64,000 nt of DNA from Canna indica (taxonomy: Eukaryota > Streptophyta > Magnoliopsida > Zingiberales > Cannaceae), in the NCBI GenBank assembly GCA_034359265.1, contig CP136898.1, forward strand, positions 37,781,501 to 37,845,500. The letters run 5' to 3'. Numbering within the stretch: the first letter of the stretch is position 1; each line of letters opens with the position of its first letter. Both the position numbers and the translations under genes were made by a program. Below the pieces are notes generated by a model. It was not told the DNA's origin. It saw only the letters and a list, made by a program, of their open reading frames with translations, and did no database searches. Shown here piece by piece: positions 11,901 to 22,426 of the stretch.

Positions 11901-13563
11901 AAGAGCTTCTAGTATTTGCTCACCCAGAAGGAGTTGAACCTGAGGCAGAGAAGATGGCTTGAGCTCTTAAAGGACTATGACTGCACGATCATGTACCATC
12001 CGGGGAAGGCTAATGTGGTGGCTGATGCTTTGAGCAGGAAGTCTATGGGCAGTCTGGCATATTTGGCAGTCAGGAGGAGGCCGTTAGCTCAGAATTTGGC
12101 CATGTGTTTGGATGGCGGGGCAGTCTTGTCAGTGTCAGCTTCTGGTGCGCTGGTGGCTCACTTGAGGGTGCAGTCCACATTAGTAGACATGTTGCAGGTA
12201 GCATAGTAGGAGGATGTTTTATGTGCACTTATGAAGGATCTGGCTAGGAGAGGTGATGCCGATTATGGTTTTGGTATTGACTCGGAGGGCGTTCTGAGGT
12301 TTAAGAACATGATAGTGGTGCCAGATATGGCTGAGGTTCACAGGCAGGTGCTAGAGATGGCTCATCGATCCACATACACTATGCATCCGAGAGCCACAAA
12401 GATGTACCGAGATCTAAGGCAGAATTATTGGTGGAAGGGCATGAAAAGAGAGGTAGCCGAGTTCGTGTCTATGTGTCTGCTATGTCAGTAGGTTAAGGCT
12501 GAGCATTTAAAGCCGACAGGGTTGCTCTAGAACCTAGAAGTACTAGAGTAGAAATGGGAGAAGATAACCATGGATTTTGTGACAGGGTTGCCAAAGTCTG
12601 GGAAGGGCAATGATTCTATTTGGGTGGTGGTGGATCGCCTAACCAAGACATCATATTTCATACCAGTCGGGATGACCTTTTCAGTTGAGCAGTATGCGGG
12701 GGTTTTTCTTGGATCAAATCGTCACTTATCATGGTGTTCCTGTTATGATCATCTTAGATCGGGGTACTCAGTTCACAACTTGATTCTGGCAGTCGTTCCA
12801 AGAGGCGTTGGGCACCCAGTTTCGGTTTAGCATTTCACCCTCAAACAGATGGTCAGTCAGAGCAGATCATTCAGACATTGTAAGGCATGCTAAGAGCATG
12901 TGTCCTAGACTTGGAGGGCAGTTGGGAGAGGCACTTATCTCTGATTGAGTTTGCATACAATAACAGCTATCACAGCAGCATCAGGATGATCCCATTTGAG
13001 GTATTATATGGGCGGAGATGCAGGTCGCCTGTAGGTTGGTTTGAGGAAGGGGATTCCCTTATGATGGGACCTGACTTGGTTGAGTAGGTGGTAGAAAAGG
13101 TGAAGCTAATCAGGGAGAGGTTGTTGGCAGCTCAAAGTCGCTAGAAGATGTATGCGGATGGAAAGACCAGGGAGGTAGAGTTTGCTGAGGGGGACATGGT
13201 GTTCCTTAAAGTGTCCCCTATAAGAGGGGTGGTGAGGTTTGGTAAGAAAGGGAAGCTAAGCCCTAGGTTCATTGGGTTGTTCCATATTCTCATGCACAGG
13301 GGAGCTGTGGCATATGCGTTGGCGTTACCTCCTAGGATGGACCGAGTGCATCTGGTGTTCCATGTATATATCTATGCTGAAGAAGTATGTTCGGGATGAG
13401 TCCCATGTGATTGAGCCTACAGCAGTGGAGGTTGATTCAGCTGTCTCATATGAGGAGCGACCAGATGAAGTGCTAGACCATCAGATCAGGAAATTGAGGT
13501 CCAAGGAAATTCCCTTTGTTAAGGTCAGGTGGGAGCACCATTCCGGGCAGGAGGCCACCTGAG
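8925..13563 (+). pseudogene. Tekay-like gag-pol polyprotein, decayed, with chromodomain
   Basis: Domains run in Ty3/gypsy chromovirus order. Gag starts at ATG 8925 (METFDVVRSG, then an RG-rich tract) and continues at 9379-9720 with a Retrotrans_gag core (W.EF..S...KYLP). A CCHC knuckle (CFTCGRTGHYRKDC) is at about 9970-10020. Protease is near 10230-10560, with DPGAMHSF where D-S/T-G is expected. Reverse transcriptase is at 10780-11350 ([15 protein letters not shown], and FIDDILIYS at the active site). RNase H is at 11690-12050 ([20 protein letters not shown]). The integrase H2C2 zinc finger is at about 12340-12490 and its core from 12570. The chromodomain is near 13460-13563 (EVLDHQIRKL, VRWEHHSGQEATW in a related frame). 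The gene has at least ten stops or frameshifts, several being TAG where CAG or TGG is expected. The chromodomain and PBS support Tekay. Confidence 0.9.
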
Positions 13564-13660
13564 AGGTGGAGCAGGATATGAGGGAGCGATATCCTTCATT
13601 GTTTGAAGATCTGGTAAATCCTTAAGTTTCTTTTCCCAAAATTCAAGGATGAATTTTCTT

Positions 13661-13674
13661 TAAGGAGGGAGGAT
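13661..13674 (+). other. Polypurine tract of the Tekay element
   Basis: AAGGAGGGAGGAT sits directly before LTR2 (TGTAAT at 13675), where the plus-strand primer of an LTR retrotransposon is expected. Confidence 0.75.
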
Positions 13675-16249
13675 TGTAATGTCCTAGATATTTTTATTTA
13701 TTTTTATGTCTGTGTTTGTTAGCCTAGCGGGCTAGTCCGAGGTCGAACTGAGTCGACTCATGGTCTGGTGCGAGCATGCGAGCTCGGGTAAGTAGGAATA
13801 TGAATAATGTAATTTCTTGCTTGCGTAGATGAATTTATTTAATTAGGTTGTTGCATGTGTTTGAATTGTTAAGTTATGTCGCATAATGGTTGATGCATGT
13901 GTTTAGATTAAGGTAAGGTGGGTTAGCGGGTTTGGATCCAGATTGAGGCGGATGCGGGTTAAAGGGTGTTTTACAAAGATTGGGTTTAATCTTGATGCCA
14001 TGTGTGATCTTGACGTGGGTTCTTGATCATGGAGTTGGATTCTTGATTTAAGATGATGAAGGTTCTTGTTAGGCCTTGTTTTATAAATATGAATGTTGTG
14101 AAATTTACCTCAAGATTAGTATTATTTTTTGATGATAATTAAAGATCTAATTTCTGTGAATTTCGGATTTATTTCCATAATAGGTTGAAAGTTCAACCTT
14201 GCTGGAATTTCATGCTGAGATGGTGAATCTGTGCTACTTTTGAATTCTCTGTTGTGATGCGTATAGTTTTCTGAATATAGTCATGTAACCTATAGTTATG
14301 ACCAGAAAACATGGATTGGAAACATAGGACACACTCTGGAAACCTGATTCGGGTTAAATACACCAGTTTGGGTCTCAACAGTAAACTGAGAATAAAATCC
14401 TAAAATAAAATCCTAATTTTGGTGATGATAAATTTTAATTGCATAATTAATAAAATGCAAGGAGCAGTATAATCTGTTATGAACCAATAAATAAATGCTA
14501 TGCATGAAATAAAACATCACAAGATTATGACATTACGAGTATTGGAGTTGGGATCGGGCATTGGGCATTGTGGAGTTTTCCCAACAGATACATCCCTAAG
14601 ATACTGTAGGTGACACTTGACTTAGGTCATGTTGTGCCATACCTTATTGAATGACGGAGAGGCTCGGTTAGGAGCCGGATTGCGGGTTAGGCCCGGAAGG
14701 TTGGATGGCTAATTCCCAACCTGTGGAACAAGTTCGGATGGGCAAATCTCGATTGTTCCTGCGATTCTTGTGGAACAAGTTTGGACGGGCAAATCCCGAT
14801 TGTTCCCAAGATTCTATATTTAAAGAAATAAGTTTGGATGGGCGAATCTCGATTATTCATACGTTATCTTTTTGGAACAAGTTCGAATGGACAAATCCCG
14901 ATTGTTCCTGTGTGGCCTCGTGGAATAAGTTCGGACGGGCAAATTAAATACCGATTATTCCTGTGATATCTTAAAGGGGCAAGTTCGGACAGGTGAATCC
15001 CGATTGTTCCTTCGCGTCTCGTAGAGCAAGTTCAGATGGGCCAATCTCGATTGCTCCTAAGTTTCTTAATTTATATTAGGATAAACTCGGATGGGCCAAT
15101 CCCGATTGTCCTAGTATGTGTTGTTGCCTTGGGGCATGGTAAGCTTAGGCCTGTTGTTATTCACCATTTGGGTGTTGGATGCCTTTAGGCATGTGGTGGC
15201 CAGATGGCCTGATAGCTAGTTACACCCTCGTGACTTTATTCCTATTTGAGGTAGGTGTTTGTTTTATGCTTTATCACTAGGGCTGAGCAAAACCTGATCC
15301 GACCCAAAAAAATTGACACAAAAATTTATTTCGGGTCGGGTTATTTAGGTATATCGGGTCGGGTCGGGTTCGGGTGAAAACCCTGTTTAACCCGGCTCAG
15401 TTTTAAGTTAAATATATATTTGTTATATATATTAATAAAAGATTGTTTTAGTTTTGTGGTTAGAAGAGTGGAGATAAAGTTTAGGAGATCTTGAGTTCAA
15501 GCTTTACTTGAGTTATAATTTTAAAACAATTATTGACCTTTTTTATCACCATTTTCAAGATGATTTTTTCTTTCTAAATCGAATTCGGTTATTCGGGTTA
15601 ATCGGGTGGGGGCCCAATTTTTTTGGGTTATTCGGGTCGGGCCCCGATTAAAAAATTGGGTTGGGTCGGGTATAATTTTTTTGAAAAGTTTGGGTCAATA
15701 CCCGATCGGGTCGGGTCGGGTATTGACCCGACCCGCCCGATGCTCAGTCCTATTTATCGTTGTGATTGGTTTCTCGTGGGGGTTGGTAGAACCGCTCACT
15801 GTGTTCTTTGAACTCACCGGCCCGTTGTCGTTTGTTTTTGTTTTGTAGAGCCTGACTGGTGAGGTGGGCTAGAGCACTTGGCATGATTAGAGGGCAAAGT
15901 AGCCACATTGATCTCATAGCAATCCTAGTTTGGTGTCGTAGTCGAGTTTTTGATAGTTAGTCATGCACTTGTGTTTTAGTATTTTGGAGTTGTAGTTCCT
16001 TGGGGACATTCATGTCTTTATGTTAGATTTCATTTGTAAATGAACAGTTGAACTTGATTTATTATTTTCGCACTTTATTATTTTGCTAAACTTACTTATA
16101 ATAAATTCTGGTTTGGTTTTCCATTTGAAATAAAACTCATTATTTCTTTCCTCTATGTTTTATTGTTGAGTTGGCATGTGCATGGGTTAGGCTGCGGGGT
16201 ATAGGCACGTATACCCTGACTGTCACGTGACCCTGAGTTGGGCGTGACA
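13675..16249 (+). mobile_element. Tekay-like LTR2, with deletion and MITE insertion
   Basis: It starts TGTAATGTCCTAGATATTTTT and ends GGCGTGACA, matching LTR1 along its length. Compared with LTR1 it lacks about 740 bp (LTR1 6263-7002; junction at about 13966, AAGG|GTGTTTTACAAAG) and carries a 475-bp hAT-like MITE at 15278-15752. Point differences elsewhere are moderate. Confidence 0.9.
15278..15752. mobile_element. hAT-like MITE in LTR2, GGGTCGGGT-rich
   Basis: The termini are TAGGGCTGAGCA and TGCTCAGTCCTA, inverted with one mismatch. The 8-bp flanks TTTATCAC and TTTATCGT match at 6 of 8. LTR1 is uninterrupted at this place, which confirms the insertion. The ends are packed with CGGGT repeats. 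The centre (15451-15510) holds GTGGTTAGAAG and GAGTTCAAGCT, resembling tRNA A and B boxes. The apparent ORFs over it are repeat artefacts. Confidence 0.8.
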
Positions 16250-17113
16250 ATGTGGTATCAGAGCATGTGGTTCGATTTGACTATGACCTAGGGTTGTTTT
16301 CGTGCAGGGCATTGCTAGCGTGTCGGTATACGGTAGGGTTATGTTATGAGATCAATGGGCTATGTCTACACCTCAGCGCGACTTGTGGTTAAGTTTGCAA
16401 AATGTTAGGGTGAATTAAAATGTCTAATTATGATATATTTTTTTTGGTGATTCTAGATTTATGGAGACCTTTAATGCTGCAAGAAGCGGTAGTGATAGCA
16501 ACTATACTGAGCGTCGAGGCCGAGGTTGAGGCCAAGGCCGGGATCGTGGGAGACCACTACAGGCCCAAGAGGATGTGGGACAGGATCCCATGGTTGCGCA
16601 GTTGCAGGCCCGAGTGGCTGAGCTGACTGAGGCACTCCGTAGGGAGCAAGAACTGAGGCAGCAGCCATAGCAGGTGCCGGCAGTACCCGCGGCACCAGAG
16701 GTGGTCCAGCTAGTGGCACCGGTTGTCGTTTGTTATTGTTTTGTAGAGCTTGACCAGTGGAGGTGGACTGGAGCACTTGGCGCGGCTAGAGGGTAGAGGA
16801 GCCACATTGCTCTCATAGTAGTCCTAGTTAGGGGTCGTAGTCGAGTTTTTGGTAGTTAGTCATGCACTAGTGTTTTAGTATTTTGGTGTTGTAGTCTCTT
16901 GGGGACATTCATGTCTTTATGTCAGATTTCATTTGTAAATGAACAGTTGAACTTGATTTATTATTTTCGCACTTTACTATTTTGCTAAACTTACTTATAA
17001 TAAATTCTGGTTTGGTTTTCCATTTGAAATAAAACTCATTATCTCTTTCTGTTATGTTTTGTTATTGAGTTGGCATGTGCATGGGTTAGGCTGCGGGGTA
17101 TAGGCACATATAC
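16250..17113 (+). mobile_element. Second Tekay PBS/gag start and third partial LTR
   Basis: After LTR2 the sequence continues with another PBS (TGGTATCAGAGCATG) and a second copy of the gag start to about 16720. It then jumps at GTGGCACC|GGTTGTCG into the last ~395 bp of an LTR, which breaks off near 17113, about 45 bp before its expected end. The layout is therefore LTR-internal-LTR-internal'-LTR', with most of the second internal region and the front of the third LTR deleted. The gag copy differs from the first by several substitutions and a stop. Confidence 0.85.
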
Positions 17114-18260
17114 CTTGGCCGGTCACATGTGTCTATCTTTGCCCTTCTTCTTCTTGAGAGGCTTTCCTATTAGTTTCATCAACAGTCTTCGAAGGTGAAT
17201 CATCTCGTCTTGGTGCTCGAATTCTTCCTTCTCCAATGATGATGATGAGGTCCTATCACCATATGATGCGCGCTTTTATGGCAATGTTCTTGTCTTTGGG
17301 GGCATCTTCCTCCCTTTTTGCCCTCATATGGATCTCATGGATCATGAGGGATCAAATGAGTTTAGTGAGCTTCATGGTGCTAAAATTCTTGGCCTCCATG
17401 ATAGCAACCACCTTTGGCTCACATGCTTTGGGAATCGATCGAAGAAGCTTCCTCACTTTTTCTTCCTCTTGTATGTCCCTTCCAAGGCTAGTTAAAGCAT
17501 TCACAATATTTTGAAAGCGGGCATACATTTCATCTATGGTCTCATAAGCATGCATTTTAAAGAGTTTATAATCATGGATAAGCAAATTAATTTTAGACTC
17601 TTTAACTTGGGAAGTTCCCTAATGAGTAGGGGTGGCAATGGATCGGATACGGTGCGGATACCGCATTATCCATATTCGCACCGCACCCAATATCCGTACA
17701 TCCGTATCCGCACTGTATCTGCTACGGATATGAATACGGATCCATATCCGCACCGCATCCATATCCGCACTGTATTTAATAAAAATATATTAAAATAATA
17801 TATTTAATTAAAAAATCAATAAATTATCAATTCATTGATCCACATTTTAATATATACTTGACATTAAATTACCATATAGCCGTTATATATGTTAATAACT
17901 TATATGGGCAAAATAGTAATTTAAAGACGCGGATAGGCTGTGCGGATACGATGAGGATCCACAGTCATACTCGTATCCGCACGGATATAAATTTTTTAGA
18001 TCTGTATCTGTATCCATATCCATTTTTACTTGCGAATGTTGATCGAATACGGTGCGGATGCAGTTTTTAGTTAGTGGATGCAGATAAAATTGCCACCCCT
18101 ACTCATGAGTAGTCTCTAAAACATGTCAAATTTCAAAAGCGGATTTACAACATGATATTCTATTAAATTCATTTATAAATAAGCCACAATGTAATGCATT
18201 TATTGCTTTGTCATTAGAATTAAACAATTTGATCTCTTCTTGAGACCAATCATCCATGCT
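17114..18260 (-). pseudogene. Ty1/copia (SIRE-like) gag remnant, split by a MITE
   Basis: The minus strand encodes a copia gag (UBN2-type). At 18255-18112 it reads SMDDWSQEEIKLFNSNDKA. After the MITE it reads YKLFKMHAYETIDEMYARFQ, LRSIPKACEPKVVAI and EAKNF at 17585-17352. A lysine/acid-rich tail (HEIHMRAKREED, then DEMIHLRRLL) follows at 17340-17130. One stop (GAG..FEI*HVLE) is visible. N-terminus and zinc knuckle are missing; the left end abuts the Tekay complex and the right end joins Tat-type sequence at about 18260. It may be the 5' half of the copia element whose 3' half is at 3.4-5.96 kb, but this is not proven. Confidence 0.75.
17627..18101. mobile_element. hAT-like MITE inside copia gag
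   Basis: The termini TAGGGGTGGCAAT and ATTGCCACCCCTA are perfect inverted repeats. The flanking 8 bp are CTAATGAG and CTCATGAG (one mismatch), a hAT-type duplication. The subterminal regions are full of GGATACGG/CCGTATCC/CGGATA repeats and the core is AT-rich. It is 475 bp and has no coding capacity. Confidence 0.9.
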
Positions 18261-19130
18261 CTTGGAGGATAGTCTAATGCATGCAGAACACAAGATACGA
18301 TGGGCTATTTATAGACCCTGAGCAAGAACCATCGCCCTAACGGATGACATCACCTCACGCTAATGGAGCAAGAACCATTGCCCGTCAACCTATAACTAGC
18401 ACTTTAATGTCTCGAAAATCGTTGACTGAATCTTTATCCATAAGTACTTTCCTGTCAACGGTATTGACCATACATGTGAGCACGCGAAAAGATGCGAAAA
18501 GACGGTTTCCCCTTCCACGCAACTATCATGTTCACTCTAGATATCGAAGAGACACATGGAATGACCCTAGCTCTAGCCAAAGGCCTCATGACTAGCACGC
18601 GATAAAGATCCAGCCGACGTCTCTCTATCAAACCGAGCTCAGAAGCCATCACTACTTAGAGCTCAGCACAAAGTCCTCCAGACTCCGACCAAGCTCGGGG
18701 GTTGTGGACTAGACTAGTACTTTTGAGCTCGATCGGATTAGGCCAACGATGGCCACGGTCATGAACCTGACTCGAGTCAAGCCAAATGACTAAGCTTGAG
18801 GGATCCACTCGACCATATAAGGACATCCCCGTCCTCATTAATTACGAGGGATTCGTCATCGTTGTGAGCCCGACATCTCTGGGATCAGCCTCGGCCTATT
18901 CTAAGCAACATCCCTACGAGATTATCGGGCGGTATCATCGCCAATCACCCCTCATCCTGCAATATATATATATAGACACGACACGCCTCAGGTACCATAG
19001 ATTCCAATTTCTATTATCTTCATATACCTTAGCAAGCCATATATCGGGGTATTGTAGGAGTAGACATCAGGTTCCAAGAAGGCATTTTCCGTCACCATCT
19101 TGAAGACATCCAGAACCAACTTCTTGACTA
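18260..19130 (+). mobile_element. Tat-type gypsy 3' end: internal tail and 3' LTR
   Basis: The purine tract and LTR start (CCAAGCTCGGGGGT then TGTGGACTAGACTAGTAC at 18703) match the 3' LTR junction at 44974. The LTR continues to about 19130 and contains the ATTACGAGGGAT, CCTGCAATATATA and CCTCAGGTACC blocks. The internal tail at 18260-18702 contains a minus-strand TATA box (GGTCTATAAATAG, 18304-18316), at the same relative position as the one at 44393 in the longer Tat copy. The corresponding antisense ORF is lost. Confidence 0.7.
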
Positions 19131-19720
19131 TGTATTAGTGATTCTAGACCAAATCACCTGATCGAATTGGTTAAACATTCAAACCTATGAGCAACTGGTT
19201 AAACTCACAAACCAAAAAACCTAGATATGCTTTGATTTGATCTCTTTTATATTACTTGATACAATTCAATATCTTTCATATTATTTGATTCGAATCGCTT
19301 AAGTCAACTAGTTTATTTGATTGGTAAAGGTTGAGTCGCAACACCAAGAAGGTAAAGGTTGAGTTGCAACACCAAGAAGGGCATTTGACTTATCCCCGTT
19401 GCTCGGCCCCGGGTCTTCGACGTACCCCTCATTGTTTGCATCCACTTTGTCGTCATACTCTCTGTCAGCCAAGGAATTAAGAATAGAGCGCAGGGCAGCT
19501 AGCCTCAGAGGCTAGCTATGATAGCTGGAGCCTGGTGATGGTGAAGGCAAACTTCCTCAGGGAAGTTGAGCTTTGGTTTGTTCCCACATAAGCGTAGCGC
19601 AGGCGTCAAAGGCGAAGAGTGCTTAGCGAAGCGAAGAAGGCAACAAAGAAGAGAGTGAAATAATTGTGCCTTGGTGCCCTAGTTTTTGCAGGTTGTAAGA
19701 TGTGCTTGGGGGCTTTTGGG
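19131..19720. other. Unassigned interval with a short exon-like frame
   Basis: No element termini are recognised. A 28-bp direct repeat (GGTAAAGGTTGAGTCGCAAC core) occurs twice at 19324-19380. On the minus strand a 45-codon open frame (19373-19505, containing ALRSILNSLADREYDD and YVEDPGPSNGDKSN) has an acidic, host-like composition. It has no start codon and is preceded by a stop. I do not recognise it. It could be an exon remnant or chance. Confidence 0.35.
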
Positions 19721-20298
19721 TAGGGGTGACCAAAATTTACCAATTAACTGAATTAGTCGATTAACCGACCAAATCGAAATCGAATTAACTAAATCGAATT
19801 TTTCGAATAATTTTTGGTTCAGTTAACAGTTAAAAAAATTTAAGTTTTTGGTTTTTGGTTTTCGGTTCGGTACATTAACTGATCGGTTCGATTAATTACC
19901 GAATTAATTGAATGTTAATATATATATATATATATCATATATTGTTGTTTGCCTAAGTTGTTAGGAAAGTTTACCTTTATCTCAATAACCTGAGTTTGAA
20001 TCCTGGTATAGTATAATTGTTTGTTTTATTTTATTTATGGTTACATATATAGGTTTGATTAGTAATATTCATAATAAAAATATGATTTGCTTTTGTGGTT
20101 AAGGTGTTATATGTATATATAATTGACTAGGGTTTGAATCTTAGTATATATTTTTTTGATAAATTTGATAAATTAATCGAACCGAGTTAACTGAATTTTT
20201 TCGGTTCGGTAAACAGTTAACAAAAAATTTCTATTTCGGTTCGGTTAACCGAAAGTTCGATTTGGTTAATTAACCGAACCGACCGATGCTCACCCCTA
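19721..20298. mobile_element. hAT-like MITE, GGTTCGGTTAA-rich
   Basis: The ends TAGGGGTGA and TCACCCCTA are inverted repeats, and the flanking duplication CTTTTGGG (19713-19720 and 20299-20306) is perfect at 8 bp. The interior has many copies of TTCGGTTCGGT and its complement near both ends. Two central segments (19951-20006 and 20089-20145) contain GTGGTTAAGG/CCTAAGTTG and GTTTGAATCC/T, resembling tRNA A and B boxes. Length 578 bp, no ORF. Confidence 0.9.
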
Positions 20299-20611
20299 CT
20301 TTTGGGTATGCAGCCTATTTTGCAGCTTACAAATACAAGTTGCAAAATATAAATATTGTAATTAGTTTAAATATAGGTTACCAAACAACAATTAAGAAAA
20401 AATGCTGCAAATGTAAATCAGGATTTATATTTTGCGGCTAACCAAACAAATCCTAAGTCAATCTTCAAGAACCCAAATTAAGCCTACTTTAATTTGCCTT
20501 AGTTATTCGTTAAACACAACTTTGCTTAAAATAATCAATACCAAAGGCTTTGGTTGCCCATTTTCTACTCCTTTTCTTACTTATTTTCTCTTGTTTTTAG
20601 TGTTATACTTG
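20299..20611. other. Unassigned flank between two transposons
   Basis: AT-rich sequence with imperfect inverted motifs (TTGCAAAATATAAAT near 20340 and TTATATTTTGCGGC near 20430) and repeated ACCAAACAA. These suggest an old small inverted-repeat element, but no target-site duplication is clear. No gene seen. Confidence 0.3.
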
Positions 20612-21349
20612 CACTACTAGAAACTTCGTCTTCAGCAACGGCTATCAGCGACGGCCGCTCAAGCCGTTGCTATTTGCAACGGCATTCTTACGGCCGCTCG
20701 AGCCGTTGCAGAAAACTGTATCTGCAACGGCTTTCTAACGGAAAACCGAGCCGTTGCTGATTATTTTAATTATCAGCAACGGCTTTCGGACGGAAAGGTG
20801 AGCCCTTGCTGATATTTTAATTTTCAGCAACGGCTTTCTAACGGATAAGTGAGCCGTTGCTGATGATAACTTATCAGCAACGGCGTTCTAACGGGCGAGT
20901 GAGTCGTTGCTGATAAGTTTATATAGGGCACCAGTCGCGCCCGACCCTTCTTCCTCCCGCTGCTGCCGCCGCTCCTGCCGACGCCACTCGCCGCCGCTGC
21001 TGCCGACGCCGACGACGCCGACCGCTGCTTCCGACTTGTTCAGGTATGTCTCCTCCCTGCGGCCGTCTCTTCCCTGCGGCCGACAGGAATCACCCGACCG
21101 AAACCCTATTTCTAGGGTTTCGGCCGGCGGCGGTCGGCCGATGGCCGCCGCCGGACCTTCTGCAGTGGCCGGACAGTGTGTCCGGCCACTGTACGCCGGT
21201 GCCGGAGGGTGGACTCCGGCGCCGGAATTTATAATTTATATATATAATTTATATTATGTTATAATTGTTAATTAATTATTTTATAATTGTTAATTAATTG
21301 TTTAGATTAATTATTTAATTTGTTAGATTAATTATTACGGTTTAGATTA

Positions 21350-21665
21350 ATTTCGGACGCGCGCCGGAATCGTCCACTTCGGACGCGCGCCGGAATCGTC
21401 CACTTCGGACGCGCGCCGGAATCGTCCACTTCGGACGCGCGCCGGTATCGTCCAATTCGGACTCGCGCCGGAATCGTCCACTTCGGACGCGCGCCGGAAT
21501 CGTCCACTTCGGACGCGCGCCGGTATCGTCCAATTCGGACTCGCGCCGGAATCATCCACTTCGGACGCGCGCCGGAATCGTGCAATTCGGACTCGCGCCG
21601 GAATCGTCCACTTCGGACTCGCGCCGGAATCGTCCACTTCGGACGTGCCCCGAAATCGTCCAATA
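21350..21665. repeat. 26-bp minisatellite, twelve copies
   Basis: The unit is TTCGGACGCGCGCCGGAATC plus GTCCAC, repeated about 12 times with small changes. Long frames on the minus strand over it (period 26 residues) come from the repeat and are not genes. It is the same array as in the minus-strand sister copies. Confidence 0.9.
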
Positions 21666-21778
21666 TGGACTCGAACTGTCTCGAAACATTTAGAAAATAA
21701 TCATCCTCCGACGAGTTGATATGTTTCACGTACGCATCGTGAAAGGGACAACTTGAATATTCATCTACAAAAAAGACG

Positions 21779-22351
21779 ATGAATGCTAGGGTCTGCGTGA
21801 AAGGGACAACCTATGTTGAATGTGATATGGATTTCTATGGACTGGTGGAAGAAGTGATAGAGTTGCACTACTTCGGCTTGAAATCAGTGATCCTATTTAG
21901 ATGTCATTGGTTCGATACAACAGAAAGGGGCATGAAAGTTCATCCAAAATACAAACTTGTTGAGGTCAATTACAAATCGAAATTGGCAGCAAATGAGCCT
22001 TTTATATTGGCATCACAAGCCGAACAAGTATATTACGCGAAGTATCCGGCTCGAAATAAAGATAGAGCGGATTGGCGTGTAGTCTGTAAGACAAAAGGTA
22101 GAGGAAAAATTGATCCGATAGTAGGAGAAAATGATCCTCCTGGTTTCTATCAAGAAGATGATCTTCCTGCTGTGGATCGTATTATTCCAATACTCGAGGA
22201 TGCAGACACAACGTCAATTCAATTAGAAGTTGAATATGCTGATGATGACGATCATGAAATTGAGGAAGCTGGAGATGAAGAAGATGAAGAAGAGGAAGAA
22301 GAGGAAGAAGAAGAAGAATTCGAAGACTATTATTCAGATGATGAAGAATAA
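21779..22351 (+). CDS. DUF4216-domain protein, remnant of CACTA TNP2 polyprotein
   Basis: A 190-residue open frame. Residues 5-100 match the DUF4216 domain found at the C-terminus of plant CACTA TNP2-type transposases (VCVKGTTYVECDMDFYG, FRCHWFDT..GMKVHPKY, FILASQAEQVYY). A linker and a strongly acidic tail (about residues 150-190, mostly D/E) follow. In the copy at 48.0-48.8 kb the same domain follows DUF4218 in one frame. Here the upstream TNP2 and DUF4218 parts are deleted, so the frame starts at an internal ATG. It has no stop inside, unlike the sister copy. Whether it is translated is unknown; it probably survives as part of the element. Confidence 0.75.
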   Translation: MNARVCVKGTTYVECDMDFYGLVEEVIELHYFGLKSVILFRCHWFDTTERGMKVHPKYKLVEVNYKSKLAANEPFILASQAEQVYYAKYPARNKDRADWRVVCKTKGRGKIDPIVGENDPPGFYQEDDLPAVDRIIPILEDADTTSIQLEVEYADDDDHEIEEAGDEEDEEEEEEEEEEEFEDYYSDDEE

Positions 22352-22426
22352 TTGTAAAGTATATATTTTATTAAATATATCTCTACTATTTATACAATAA
22401 TCTGATTATATGTCTGTTCGACAGAT

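Noticed and set aside
8925..13563. Integrated plant pararetrovirus
   Set aside because: Flanking LTRs, iMet PBS, polypurine tract, integrase and chromodomain fit a chromovirus retrotransposon; no movement protein is seen.
15606..15848. Plus-strand frames over 15.6-15.85 kb
   Set aside because: They cover the GGGTCGGGT-rich MITE and its border with the LTR; composition is repeat-driven.
20940..21234. Pro/Ala/Arg-rich plus-strand frames in the CACTA leader
   Set aside because: A GC-rich untranslated leader with a likely donor (CAG|GTATGTC near 21042); the frame is not conserved in the copy at 58.6-58.9 kb.
21328..21729. Long minus-strand frames with 26-residue repeats (RSGRFRRASEVDDSG)
   Set aside because: They come from a 26-bp minisatellite open in several frames at once; no sister copy supports a conserved protein.
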